A DNA stretch of 17,937 nt from Kiritimatiellales bacterium (GCA_030625905.1 DAOUQA010000012.1:1-17937), one strand, 5' to 3'. Positions 7,167 through 14,826 are shown, counted from the stretch's first letter. A program made the numbers and translations. The notes: generated by a model not told the origin, from the letters alone.

Positions 7167-7760
7167 ATGGATTCAACCATGGCCATTCTTGATGCGGAGA
7201 TTACGGTGCTGGACTATGAAAGCACGGGGGCTTTGCGCGGCTATCCCAACGAGCCGTGGCAGATCGGCATGGTGACGCTCAAAAACAGGAAGATCGATCC
7301 GGAGTCAATGTTCGAGAGCCTGCTGCAGGTCGATATAAACCGCCCGTTCAATCCCCATGCCCCCGGCCGGCATGACGTGCTGCGCGACAAGATTTCCGAA
7401 GCACCGACTACAGAGGAGTTATGGCCACAGATCAAACAACGGATCACCGGTCGTCCGCTCTGCGCCCACAATGTGGCGACGGAGAAAAAGTTTACGCGTG
7501 CCATGGCACCGTTGCACCGGTTCGGTCCATGGATCGATACGCTCCGGATTGCCCGCAAGGCGTGGCCGGGATGCGCGTCCTATGCATTGGAGGATTTGAC
7601 CGTAATGCTTGGCCTCAAACAACAGGTCGGAAACCTTTGCCCGGGCAAGCAAGCCCATGACGCGCTTTATGATGCCGTTGCTTCCGCCATGCTGCTGGAG
7701 CATCTGCTCGAACAGCCGGGTTGGGAAAACACTACACGTGCCGAACTGGCTTCGATCTAG
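7167..7760 (+). CDS. 3'-5' exonuclease, DEDDh (DnaQ/exonuclease X-like)
   Basis: 197 residues from the ATG at 7167. The signature of the DnaQ fold is visible in order: D16 and E18 in VLDYESTG, AHNVATEKKF (second acidic motif region, here with VAT in place of the usual acidic or small residues), WIDTLRIARKAWP, SYALEDLTVMLGL, and the closing HDALYDAVASAMLLEHLL with the DEDDh His and Asp. It resembles exonuclease X-type proofreading or repair nucleases. The start is uncertain: ATGs at 7101, 7104, 7167 and 7179 share the frame and none has a strong ribosome site. The 7101 and 7104 ATGs lie in the arm of the long palindrome. The gene converges on clpX, and the two TAG stops overlap as CTAG (7757-7760). 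Confidence 0.82.
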   Translation: MDSTMAILDAEITVLDYESTGALRGYPNEPWQIGMVTLKNRKIDPESMFESLLQVDINRPFNPHAPGRHDVLRDKISEAPTTEELWPQIKQRITGRPLCAHNVATEKKFTRAMAPLHRFGPWIDTLRIARKAWPGCASYALEDLTVMLGLKQQVGNLCPGKQAHDALYDAVASAMLLEHLLEQPGWENTTRAELASI

Positions 7761-9016
7761 GCCGATTTTTTCTCTTTGCTGGGTTCCTTGATCTTCAAGC
7801 CTTCGAGAGGATGGAGACCATGCTCGACCATTTCACGCGTAATCGTGCTGTGGGTTACATCGTCGCGCATGGGGATTTCGTACATCACATCGAGCATCAG
7901 GTGTTCGATGATGGCACGCAACCCGCGTGCGCCGGTCTTGCGTTTGATGGCCATACTGGCCAAGGACTGGAGCGCTTCGTCTTCAAATTCAAGTTCGACG
8001 CCATCCATCGAAAGCAGTTTCTTGTATTGCTTGATCATCGCATTCTTTGGCTCGGTCAGGATTCTCACGAGTTCCTCTTCGGTCAACTCGTTAAGCATCG
8101 TGACGACCGGGAGGCGGCCAATGAATTCAGGAATCAATCCAAAGCGCAGCAAGTCTTCGGACTCGACGTTCATCGTGACGAAGTTGGGGGAAAGCTCCTC
8201 TTTCTTGGCTGTCCCAAATCCGATCACCTTCTTGTCGACGCGCTGTTTGATAATATCTTCCATACCAACAAATGCGCCGCCGCAAATAAAGAGGATGTTA
8301 GAGGTATCCATCTCGATGTATTCCTGTTGCGGGTGCTTACGTCCACCTTTTGGCGGAACGCGGGAAACCGTGCCCTCGATAATCTTTAGCAAGGCCTGCT
8401 GAACGCCCTCGCCGGAGACATCGCGAGTGAGTGATGCATTTTCGGTGCGGCGGCCGATCTTGTCGATTTCATCGATGTAGATAATGCCGCGCTGGGCGCG
8501 CTCGACATCATAGTCGGCCGCCTGCAAGAGCTGGAGCAGTATGTTTTCCACGTCTTCGCCCACATAGCCGGCTTCGGTTACAGTGGTGGCATCGGTGATG
8601 GCATACGGGACGTTTAGTGTGCGGGCAAGGGTCTTGGCCAGCAGGGTTTTTCCGCTACCGGTTGGGCCAATGAGCAGCACGTTGCTCTTGTCGAGCTCGA
8701 TGCCATCATCGTCAAGCTGTGCAAACATGCGCTTATAGTGGTTGTGTACGGCCACGCACAGCACTTTTTTTGCATTGTCCTGTCCAACGACATATTCGTC
8801 GAGCTGCGCCTTGATTTCGTGCGGGCTGAGTACGCCGATTTCCTGTGAAGTCAGCGGTTCATCTTCGCGTTCGGTGTGTTGGTGGCCAAGCAGGGAATCG
8901 CACAACCCAACACACTCGTCGCAGATGAATACACCCGGGCCAGCGATTAGTCGTTTGACCTCCTTTTCGCTTTTTCCGCAGAAGGAGCACTCAGTTGCTT
9001 TGTATTTATCAGCCAT
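7757..9016 (-). CDS. clpX: ATP-dependent Clp protease ATP-binding subunit ClpX
   Basis: 419 residues, full length. It is a hexameric AAA+ unfoldase that feeds tagged proteins into ClpP. The N-terminal zinc-binding domain has C10, C13, C32 and C35. Walker A is GPTGSGKT at 117-124, the substrate-gripping pore loop GYVG at 150-153, and Walker B IIYIDE with D182/E183. The RKH loop appears in GGRKHPQQE, the ClpP-docking IGF loop in KVIGFG, and sensor 2 in KTGARGLRAIIE. All functional elements are intact. It is the last gene of tig-clpP-clpX, starting 18 bases after the clpP stop. The ribosome site before it is weak (GAG), so coupling with clpP is likely. Confidence 0.99.
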   Translation of the reverse strand: MADKYKATECSFCGKSEKEVKRLIAGPGVFICDECVGLCDSLLGHQHTEREDEPLTSQEIGVLSPHEIKAQLDEYVVGQDNAKKVLCVAVHNHYKRMFAQLDDDGIELDKSNVLLIGPTGSGKTLLAKTLARTLNVPYAITDATTVTEAGYVGEDVENILLQLLQAADYDVERAQRGIIYIDEIDKIGRRTENASLTRDVSGEGVQQALLKIIEGTVSRVPPKGGRKHPQQEYIEMDTSNILFICGGAFVGMEDIIKQRVDKKVIGFGTAKKEELSPNFVTMNVESEDLLRFGLIPEFIGRLPVVTMLNELTEEELVRILTEPKNAMIKQYKKLLSMDGVELEFEDEALQSLASMAIKRKTGARGLRAIIEHLMLDVMYEIPMRDDVTHSTITREMVEHGLHPLEGLKIKEPSKEKKSA

Positions 9017-9034
9017 AGATTTATCTCAAATTGT

Positions 9035-9634
9035 TTATTCAGCGTGGACAATCACTTCGTCGACCAGTCCATATTCAACAGCCTGTGCAGCAGACATGAA
9101 ATTGTCGCGATCGGTGTCCTTTTCAAGATCCTCGATGCTCCGGCCGGAATGGTCGGCGAGGATGCTGTTGAGAATCTGCTTGATGCGCATGATTTCCTGC
9201 GCCTGGATATTGATATCGGTGGCTTGTCCCTGCGCACCGCCGAGCGGCTGGTGGATCATGATCCGTGCGTTGGGCAGGGCAAAGCGCTTGCCATTTGTGC
9301 CTGCGGCCAGCAGAACGGCGCCCATGCTGGCGGCCTGGCCAACGCAGTAGGTCGTGATGTCGCACTTGAGGAACTGCATTGTATCGTAGATCGCCAGTCC
9401 GGCTGTAACAACACCGCCTGGTGAATTAATGTAGATGCTGATGTCCTTTTCAGGGTCGTCGCTCTGGAGAAACAGCAATTGGGCGATCACCAAATTGGCA
9501 ACATTGTCGTCAATGCTGGTTCCCAGAAAGATGATGCGTTCCTTGAGCAGACGCGAATAAATGTCGTACGAGCGCTCACCGCGCCCGGTCTGCTCGATAA
9601 CCATGGGAATCAACATCTGTGCCGTTTCGTTCAT
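9035..9634 (-). CDS. clpP: ATP-dependent Clp protease proteolytic subunit ClpP
   Basis: 199 residues. It forms the tetradecameric serine protease chamber that works with ClpX. The catalytic triad is S103 in GQAASMGA, H128 in MIHQP and D177 in DTDRDNFMSA. The INSPGG oxyanion-hole region is at 69-74. The short N-terminal stretch before ERSYDIYSRLL is of the size of a ClpP propeptide. It starts 24 bases after the tig stop and ends 18 bases before clpX, a conserved bacterial gene order. Confidence 0.99.
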   Translation of the reverse strand: MNETAQMLIPMVIEQTGRGERSYDIYSRLLKERIIFLGTSIDDNVANLVIAQLLFLQSDDPEKDISIYINSPGGVVTAGLAIYDTMQFLKCDITTYCVGQAASMGAVLLAAGTNGKRFALPNARIMIHQPLGGAQGQATDINIQAQEIMRIKQILNSILADHSGRSIEDLEKDTDRDNFMSAAQAVEYGLVDEVIVHAE

Positions 9635-9658
9635 TTTAAAGCTCCGTTCTTCAGCAAT

Positions 9659-10954
9659 CTATTTAATTTTCGCATTTTTAAGCATGTAATCGAGCGCCTT
9701 GTTGAAACGAACCTGTTCGCCTACGCTATCAAGCGCATCGTTTTCCTCCATTTCCTTGCGAAGCGCACGGGCATCTTTCCGCTGGTGAATAGCCATCGAC
9801 GCGATTTCCTCGTCAATTTCGAACTCACTTGCATCCAGCTCCAGTTCAGTAGCAATTCCAAGGCCAATATAGCGAAGTTTTACGTTTTCAAGCGCTCTAT
9901 CCTGAGCTTCTTTCAGGAGTTCGTCCTGCTGTTCACCAATCTGCTCCTGTGTCATGCCCATCATCATGCGCTGCTGGGCAATATCATACATCGTATTGCG
10001 GGTTTGCTGCTGTACGATGCTTCCCGGCACGTCCAATTTGGTTTTCTTTACAAGATATTTTATTATTTGCTCGTGCTTTGCGTTCAGGGATTTGCCTTCG
10101 GCCTGTTGCTCCAGTTGCTCGCGGATTTTTGAGCGGAGCTCGTCTTCCGATTCGACCTGGAGGCGATTCAGGAACTCTTCATCCAGCTCCGGAAGGGTGC
10201 GGACGCGCACGGCGGTAACCTCGATGCTGTAGAGGGCTTTGATGCCGACCAGCTCCTTTACCATGAAGCCTTCGGGGAAGTTCACTTCCACTTCCTTTTT
10301 GTCGCCCGCATTCAGGCCAACGATCGCTTCGCCCATGCCCGGAAGGAAGGCGTGCTCATCGGCGGAAACCCAGTATCCCTCGCCCTTGCCGATTCCCTTG
10401 GCTTCGGGGGCAACCTCTTCCAGCGGCCGGCCATCGACCGTTGCGTCGTAGGTCAGCTGCGCCATGTCGCCGGTTTCAACCGTCTTGCCTTCCACCTCTT
10501 CATACTTCGCATGCTGGGTGCGGATCGCATCGATCTGTTCCTGTACCTGTGCATCGGTCACGTCATCTTTCTTTTCCTTGATCGGGATATCGGAATATTT
10601 CGGTAGCTTGAATTCCGGCTCAACGTCAACGGTTATATCGAATGCCAGCGGCTGATCCTCCACGATATTCACCATTGAAACATCAATGACGTTTACGACC
10701 TTGAGTTTGGATTTTTCCACGGCGTCCTGATAGAATTTCGGCACCATCCGCTCTTCAAGATCCTTCGTAATTTCCTTCGCATATTTCTTGGCCACGACAT
10801 GCTTCGGTGCCTTTCCCTTGCGGAAGCCGGGAATGCTGGCGTGCTTGGAATACACCTTAAGGGTTTCCGAGTGTTCCTCGCGGATGATATCCGCCGGAAT
10901 CTCGAGGCTCATGGTTTTGCGGCAAACGCCCGTATCTTTGACTGAAATCTTCAT
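9659..10954 (-). CDS. tig: Trigger factor, ribosome-associated chaperone and prolyl isomerase
   Basis: 431 residues, the usual length. It binds at the ribosomal tunnel exit and shelters nascent chains. The ribosome-docking signature GFRKGKAP is at 43-50. The FKBP-like prolyl isomerase domain (about 150-240) includes GDMAQLTYDATVDGRPL and LPGMGEAIVGLNAGDKKEV, and the helical C-terminal chaperone arms follow. The start has AAAGGA close upstream and AGGAG a little further away. A TTGACC/TAATGT promoter lies about 50-80 bases upstream. It heads the tig-clpP-clpX operon. Confidence 0.98.
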   Translation of the reverse strand: MKISVKDTGVCRKTMSLEIPADIIREEHSETLKVYSKHASIPGFRKGKAPKHVVAKKYAKEITKDLEERMVPKFYQDAVEKSKLKVVNVIDVSMVNIVEDQPLAFDITVDVEPEFKLPKYSDIPIKEKKDDVTDAQVQEQIDAIRTQHAKYEEVEGKTVETGDMAQLTYDATVDGRPLEEVAPEAKGIGKGEGYWVSADEHAFLPGMGEAIVGLNAGDKKEVEVNFPEGFMVKELVGIKALYSIEVTAVRVRTLPELDEEFLNRLQVESEDELRSKIREQLEQQAEGKSLNAKHEQIIKYLVKKTKLDVPGSIVQQQTRNTMYDIAQQRMMMGMTQEQIGEQQDELLKEAQDRALENVKLRYIGLGIATELELDASEFEIDEEIASMAIHQRKDARALRKEMEENDALDSVGEQVRFNKALDYMLKNAKIK

Positions 10955-11002
10955 GGATCCTTTACTCCTGTTGCTTACAGTTTTTTTGGATAAAAGGCGA
11001 TG

Positions 11003-11031
11003 ACATTACGCAGGGATCTTTCGCGGGTCAA
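11003..11031 (-). promoter_or_regulatory. Sigma70-type promoter of the tig-clpP-clpX operon
   Basis: On the minus strand, TTGACC (11026-11031) and TAATGT (11003-11008) are separated by 17 bases. The -35 box matches five of six consensus bases and the -10 box three of six. The start point would lie near 10996, leaving a leader of about 40 bases with the ribosome sites of tig. The position fits, but the -10 box is weak. Confidence 0.5.
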
Positions 11032-11062
11032 GCACGCGCAAGGCTGTTCTTGCACCAAAAAC

Positions 11063-12160
11063 CTAATTGCCCAATGCCTGAAAACCCTTGTCGAGAAGCT
11101 TACGCGACGTGGCGTTGCGGGTTTTCTTGTCCGTGCTGCCGAGGACGATGGAGATGACGCGCCGGCCGTTGCGCTCGGCCGTGGCCACAAGCGACCAGCC
11201 CCCAATCTTGTGATAGCCGGTTTTTAGCCCGTCGCATCCCGCGTAGGGATCCTTTCCGATCAGCACGTTGCGATTGGCGAGCATGAACTTTTCCTTGCGG
11301 ATCGGCGATAGCGGCAGGTAGGTCAGCTTGGTGCTAGTGTAGCGCAGGGTTTCGGGGTGGCGCAGACAGGCGAGGCTGAGGATGGCCACATCGTAGGGCG
11401 TGCTGATGTCGGGCTGCTTCCCTTTGCCGGGAGGAAGGCCGTGCTCGGAGTGGTAGGTGGTCGAGTTCATGCCCAGTTCGCGCGCCTTTTGGTTCATCAT
11501 GTCAATGAATACATCCTTGCTTCCGGCCACATGGATTCCCAGCACGCGGGCGGCATCGCAGGCGGAGTGGATGACGACGGCATTAAGCAGGTCGTTGACG
11601 GTAAACACACCGGACTCACGCGCATCGAGATAGATCTGCGAACCGCCGACGCCAAGACCTTCCTTTGTGATCGCCACTTTGTCCTCCAAGCTGATATTGC
11701 CTGCGTCGACCTGCTCCAGCACAATCAGCATGGTCATCAGCTTGGTGATGCTGGCGGGATAGCAGTAGGTTGTGGCGCGGTTTTCATAGAGGATCTTCCC
11801 GGTGCGCGCATCCACCACGATCGCTCCGCGGCAGGGACTGCCGGTTAGTTTGGGGTAGACTTTTGTCGTGCGGTGATCCGGGCGATCCGAGCGAAGATAA
11901 CCCTCGCGCGTGCCGGGTGTGGCAATCGTTTCTCGCGGTTGAGTCGATTTCATTTCGACCACTTCGACGGGGATCGCCAGCTCTGGAACCGCAAAATCGA
12001 CCGTCGGTTCCGGAGCGGGTGCGGGTGCGGATGGAGCGGGAGGGACGGGTGCCGCGGCAGATTCGGATTTATCCTTGCTAGAACCGATCAGCGCTGAAAA
12101 TGCCAGCACATGCAGGGCGATCAGGACGGCGGCGATGACTGTAACGTTGCTTTTCTTCAT
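11063..12160 (-). CDS. D-alanyl-D-alanine carboxypeptidase-like protein (S11 family)
   Basis: 365 residues from the ATG at 12160. The open frame runs back to 12613, but that part is antisense to mvaD and repeat DNA. A lysine start and a hydrophobic stretch (residues 6-25) form a signal or membrane anchor. A Pro/Ala-rich linker follows (about 35-52) and the penicillin-binding-type domain begins near 110. The active-site S137-x-x-K140 (SITK) and K313-T-G315 are present. The middle SxN motif reads S199-A200-C201, with Cys in place of Asn. The family trims the terminal D-Ala of peptidoglycan stem peptides in the periplasm; the substitution makes full activity uncertain. No clear ribosome site. 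GACGTTGT is directly repeated at 12163-12170 and 12186-12193, just upstream of the start. It lies 108 bases upstream of tig on the same strand. Confidence 0.88.
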   Translation of the reverse strand: MKKSNVTVIAAVLIALHVLAFSALIGSSKDKSESAAAPVPPAPSAPAPAPEPTVDFAVPELAIPVEVVEMKSTQPRETIATPGTREGYLRSDRPDHRTTKVYPKLTGSPCRGAIVVDARTGKILYENRATTYCYPASITKLMTMLIVLEQVDAGNISLEDKVAITKEGLGVGGSQIYLDARESGVFTVNDLLNAVVIHSACDAARVLGIHVAGSKDVFIDMMNQKARELGMNSTTYHSEHGLPPGKGKQPDISTPYDVAILSLACLRHPETLRYTSTKLTYLPLSPIRKEKFMLANRNVLIGKDPYAGCDGLKTGYHKIGGWSLVATAERNGRRVISIVLGSTDKKTRNATSRKLLDKGFQALGN

Positions 12161-12197
12161 ATGACGTTGTACCAATTCCAGACGCGACGTTGTCGCT

Positions 12198-12318
12198 GAT
12201 TTTAGATTTTGGATTTTAGATTGCCGATTTGTGGGTCTTCCGCCTTCGCCAAAGCTACGGTGGACAAGGCGACCGCCACCTGAATTCCGTAAATCAAAAA
12301 TCAAAATTCGTAAATCGG
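12198..12318. repeat. Composite low-complexity and inverted repeat upstream of mvaD
   Basis: On the left (12198-12222) the minus strand reads as a 7-base periodic ATCYAAA tract, three units. On the right (12289-12318) AAATC-type words recur in the opposite sense, giving a rough inverted repeat around a GC-rich core. The core contains short TCGCC (12246-12250) and GGCGA (12268-12272) arms. From memory, such tracts and the core word (CTTCGCCAAAGCTACGG) are dispersed in Verrucomicrobia/Kiritimatiellota genomes. It fills most of the 189-base divergent space between the carboxypeptidase gene and mvaD. No firm promoter was found for either gene. Confidence 0.5.
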
Positions 12319-12349
12319 TAATATAGTTGGCGGACATCTGAAGGAATTC

Positions 12350-13405
12350 ATGAACGACATACAATCCCAATTTGTAAAAAAAATACTGAATGGCGCGCAA
12401 ACCATGCCCAAGGAGAAAGGTGTTGCCTTTGCCCCGTCCAATATTGCCCTCTGCAAATATTGGGGAAAGCGCGATGCGGCCCTCAACCTGCCCGTCAATT
12501 CCAGCCTCTCCATCTCCCTTGGCGACCTCGGCACCCGCACTGAAATCCGTTGCATCGATGTGGAGCAGGCATCCTTGCCTGCTCAAGGGCAGGCAGGAAT
12601 GCCCGCCCCACAAGGTATTCCCGATATGGTTTATCTAAATGGCGAGCTTCAACCTGTGAATTCTTCTTTTGCGAAGCGAATCAGTTCGTTTCTCGATCTG
12701 TTCCGTCCAATGTTCGGAAATGCCCATTTTGAAGTCCGCACGGAGAACACTATTCCGACGGCAGCCGGGCTGGCCTCGTCGGCGTCGGGTTTTGCGGCGC
12801 TGGTGATGGCGCTGGACGATCTGGCGGGGTGGGGGCTTGATAAGAAACGGCGCTCCATGCTTGCGAGGCTAGGCAGCGGCAGTGCGGCGCGTTCCATCTT
12901 TGATGGCTTTGTTCAGTGGAATGCTGGAACCAACCCCGCTGGCACCGATTCATTTGCGGAGAAAATCGATAATGAATGGCCGGAGTTTCGAATCGGCATA
13001 CTCGAACTTTCCAGTGCACCCAAACCGGTGGGTTCGCGCGACGGCATGAACCGCACCGTCGCAACCTCGGAGCTTTACAAGAGCTGGCCACAGCAGGCCG
13101 CCGCCGATCTCGAAACCATCCGCGCCACCATCGATGCCCGCGATTTCGCTTTGCTTGGGAAAACCGCTGAACGCAACGCACTCGCCATGCACGCAACAAT
13201 GCTGGCCGCTTGGCCGCCGCTGATCTATCTCCAGCCCGAAACCATCGAGCAAATCCATAAGGTGCAGCGCGTCCGCGCCGAGGGGTTGGAGGTCTATCTA
13301 ACCATCGACGCCGGTCCGAACATAAAGCTTCTCTTCCTTGAGGAAAATGAAGCCGCCGTCACCACGGCCTTCCCCGGTCTGCAAACGATCAAGCCGTTTG
13401 GGTAG
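12350..13405 (+). CDS. mvaD: Diphosphomevalonate decarboxylase
   Basis: 351 residues. It converts mevalonate diphosphate to isopentenyl diphosphate with ATP, the last step of the mevalonate route to isoprenoids. It is a GHMP-kinase fold: APSNIALCKYWGKRD at 28-42, the phosphate loop PTAAGLASSASG at 136-147, GSGSAARS at 175-182, and the catalytic Asp D320 in TIDAGPN. The start has AAGGA 5 bases upstream. Residues 72-88 (EQASLPAQGQAGMPAPQ) form an insertion encoded by a palindromic repeat before the conserved D-x-V-x-LNG strand; the frame is kept and all catalytic motifs are intact. The mevalonate route suggests that at least part of isoprenoid synthesis here does not use the MEP pathway. Its 3' end abuts a gene remnant. 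Confidence 0.95.
   Translation: MNDIQSQFVKKILNGAQTMPKEKGVAFAPSNIALCKYWGKRDAALNLPVNSSLSISLGDLGTRTEIRCIDVEQASLPAQGQAGMPAPQGIPDMVYLNGELQPVNSSFAKRISSFLDLFRPMFGNAHFEVRTENTIPTAAGLASSASGFAALVMALDDLAGWGLDKKRRSMLARLGSGSAARSIFDGFVQWNAGTNPAGTDSFAEKIDNEWPEFRIGILELSSAPKPVGSRDGMNRTVATSELYKSWPQQAAADLETIRATIDARDFALLGKTAERNALAMHATMLAAWPPLIYLQPETIEQIHKVQRVRAEGLEVYLTIDAGPNIKLLFLEENEAAVTTAFPGLQTIKPFG
12563..12608. repeat. Double-hairpin palindromic repeat inside mvaD, in frame
   Basis: Two hairpins stand in series. The first is GAGCAGGC at 12563-12570 paired with GCCTGCTC at 12577-12584, a perfect 8-bp stem with a 6-base loop. The second is GGGCAGGCA paired with TGCCCGCCC (about 12587-12608), with one mismatch. 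The two halves are also inverted repeats of each other (14 of 17 bases). This is the build of a bacterial REP/BIME-like element. It begins exactly at codon 72 of mvaD, and the extra stretch (codons 72-88) has no stop in frame. Other frames read like the GAGILAC/GHSCLP peptides I remember from many hypothetical proteins of Verrucomicrobia-type genomes. Confidence 0.8.
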
Positions 13406-13406
13406 G

Positions 13407-13579
13407 AATACAGTGCATGGATATTTTTTCCAGCGTCTTGAGCAATGGAATGAGCATTGCATGCCAGTCGGTGTCCTCTGCCGCACCAACAATCCGACGG
13501 TCGATCTCTCAATGCGCTTGTCGCTGAACGGATTACTGAAGGCCGCCTCCGCCATCATCCTGAAAAATTCATCCTTCAT
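13407..13579 (-). pseudogene. Frameshifted N-terminal remnant, possibly of a sigma-54-type regulator
   Basis: Read on the minus strand from the ATG at 13579, the product begins MKDEFFRMMAEAAFSNPFSD, then KRIE. Shifting frame at the CTCTC run (13506-13510) continues it as IDRRIVGAAEDTDWHAML, then IPLLKTLEKI, before it runs into the end of mvaD, where an in-frame stop occurs at 13389. The join suggests a 2-base slip in a GA repeat. From memory, the NPF-x-D-x-R-x-x-ID-x-x-I pattern resembles the first residues of sigma-54-interacting AAA+ regulators of Kiritimatiellota; that identity is tentative. No ATPase domain remains, so the gene is broken. It converges on mvaD. Confidence 0.45.
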
Positions 13580-13719
13580 GTTATGTCTACAATATTTCGC
13601 GGAGAAGAACGTGGCTATTTTCTTTATGAACTAGTAACCAACAACTAACAACTGGGACACCTCCAATGCCATACCTCATGCGGTAGATGAATTGAAACAA
13701 CAGGCTTTAAGGAGCAGGA
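13580..13719. other. Non-coding remainder before the hydrolase gene
   Basis: With the remnant to its left, this completes a 314-base stretch without an intact gene. It holds an AAC-rich tract (about 13629-13652, with AACCAACAACTAACAACT) of a kind common in dispersed repeats, and the AAGGAG ribosome site of the next gene at 13708-13713. No clear promoter boxes and no structured RNA were recognised. Confidence 0.4.
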
Positions 13720-14469
13720 ATGAAAGCAAAAATCGGCATTCTAACTTTGCTGATTGCGGTCGCCATAGGTTGGGTGTGCTCGCAGAGCGAGTGTCACACC
13801 TGCGCAGGTGTGACAAAAGCGGAAAGCGTTGTTCTTCTCCACGGCCTCGTCCGTTCGAGCAAGGCGATGAACAAAATGGCGAAGGAGCTGCGGGCAGACG
13901 GATACATTGTCATTAACCATGACTATCCCTCCACCTCCGCAGTCATTGAAAAGCTGACCGAGCAGGTTTTCTATTCTCTGGAACCACAGATCAAGGATGC
14001 CGAAATCGTCCACTTCGTCACCCATTCCATGGGCGGGATCATTTTGCGTCAATATCTGGAAAACCACGAACTTCCAAACCTTGGAAGGGTGGTCATGCTA
14101 GCACCACCGAGCCGGGGTAGCGAAGTTCCAGATAAACTCGGGAACATCTTTCTCTATCAATGGATCAATGGGCCGGCCGGAAACCAGCTGGGCACCGGAA
14201 CCAATAGCCTTGTTCACCAATTGAAGACCCCGGAATTTGAACTGGGCATCATTGCGGGCGATCGCACAATCAACCCGTTCCTCTCCATGTTGATTCCCGG
14301 CCCGGACGATGGCAAGGTATCCCTCGCCCGGGTGAAACCCAGGATCTACACCGACTACGTTCAATTGCACGTCACCCATCCCTGCATGGTGTGGAATGAT
14401 GAAGTGATCGAACAAACCAAGCATTTCCTGAAACACGGAAGCTTCAACAAGGAGAAAGCAAATGATTAA
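13720..14469 (+). CDS. Exported or membrane-anchored alpha/beta hydrolase (lipase/esterase-like)
   Basis: 249 residues, with a good AAGGAG ribosome site. The N-terminus (MKAKIGILTLLIAVAIGWVC) is a signal peptide or anchor; it lacks a proper lipobox because Val precedes C20. The fold markers are VVLLHGL at 37-43 (oxyanion loop) and the nucleophile elbow S103 in THSMGG, where Thr replaces the first Gly of GxSxG. Likely triad partners are D197 in PGPDDGKV and H220 in HVTHPC. It probably cleaves an ester in the periplasm or at the membrane; the substrate is unknown. Residues 25-32 are encoded exactly by a 24-bp perfect palindrome. The stop overlaps the next gene by 8 bases, so it is the first gene of a three-gene operon with a membrane protein and a radical SAM enzyme. 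Confidence 0.82.
   Translation: MKAKIGILTLLIAVAIGWVCSQSECHTCAGVTKAESVVLLHGLVRSSKAMNKMAKELRADGYIVINHDYPSTSAVIEKLTEQVFYSLEPQIKDAEIVHFVTHSMGGIILRQYLENHELPNLGRVVMLAPPSRGSEVPDKLGNIFLYQWINGPAGNQLGTGTNSLVHQLKTPEFELGIIAGDRTINPFLSMLIPGPDDGKVSLARVKPRIYTDYVQLHVTHPCMVWNDEVIEQTKHFLKHGSFNKEKAND
13792..13815. repeat. 24-bp perfect palindrome inside the hydrolase gene, in frame
   Basis: The left half is TGTCACACCTGC and the right half is its exact reverse complement. It spans exactly codons 25-32 (C-H-T-C-A-G-V-T), in the linker between the signal segment and the catalytic domain. It has the size and symmetry of either an operator or a short mobile palindrome; being inside the coding region, insertion seems likelier. 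Confidence 0.85.
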
Positions 14470-14824
14470 CATTGTCGCTGCATGGATCGGTTTTTCACTG
14501 GGTTGTATTTCCGGCGCAATACCCGGATTGTTTTTCCAGAATCAGGACTGGCTGGGTGGCTATACGTCATGGCCGCGCCGCCTGATCCGCCTAGCCCATA
14601 TTTCCTTCTTCGGGATCGGATTCCTGAATCTAGGGATTGGGCTTACCAGCGGAATGCTCGGTGTGGAGTCCCCGGCGGCATCGATCCTAATGATCGTTGG
14701 TGCGATCGCCATGCCCGCGACCTGTTACGCGAGCGCCTTCAAGCCCGCATTCCGCCACCTGTTTTTCATCCCGGCAGGCTCTGTCCTACTCTCAATAATT
14801 TTATTCATTGAAAGGATGGTGTAA
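14462..14824 (+). CDS. Small polytopic membrane protein of unknown function
   Basis: 120 residues with four predicted membrane segments, roughly at 3-24, 42-63, 70-92 and 97-116. A charged loop WPRRLIRLAH lies between the first two. It has no catalytic motif I recognise. The pattern RRLIRLAHISFFGIGFLNL looks like a conserved family of uncharacterised proteins. An AAGGAG site (14449-14454) precedes the ATG, and the start overlaps the hydrolase stop by 8 bases. The radical SAM gene begins 2 bases after its stop. This suggests it is the membrane partner of one or both neighbours. Confidence 0.75.
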   Translation: MINIVAAWIGFSLGCISGAIPGLFFQNQDWLGGYTSWPRRLIRLAHISFFGIGFLNLGIGLTSGMLGVESPAASILMIVGAIAMPATCYASAFKPAFRHLFFIPAGSVLLSIILFIERMV

Positions 14825-14826
14825 CC

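Noticed and set aside
12198..12222. Periodic ATCYAAA tract as a CRISPR or iteron array
   Set aside because: Only three 7-base units without spacers, and no replication or cas gene nearby; it is low-complexity repeat DNA.
12319..12327. TAATATAGT upstream of mvaD as a -10 box
   Set aside because: No -35-like hexamer stands 16-18 bases upstream; the sequence there is A-rich repeat.
12161..12613. N-terminal extension of the carboxypeptidase frame to 12613
   Set aside because: It is the antisense of mvaD plus the repeat region; the true signal segment begins at MKKSNV (12160).
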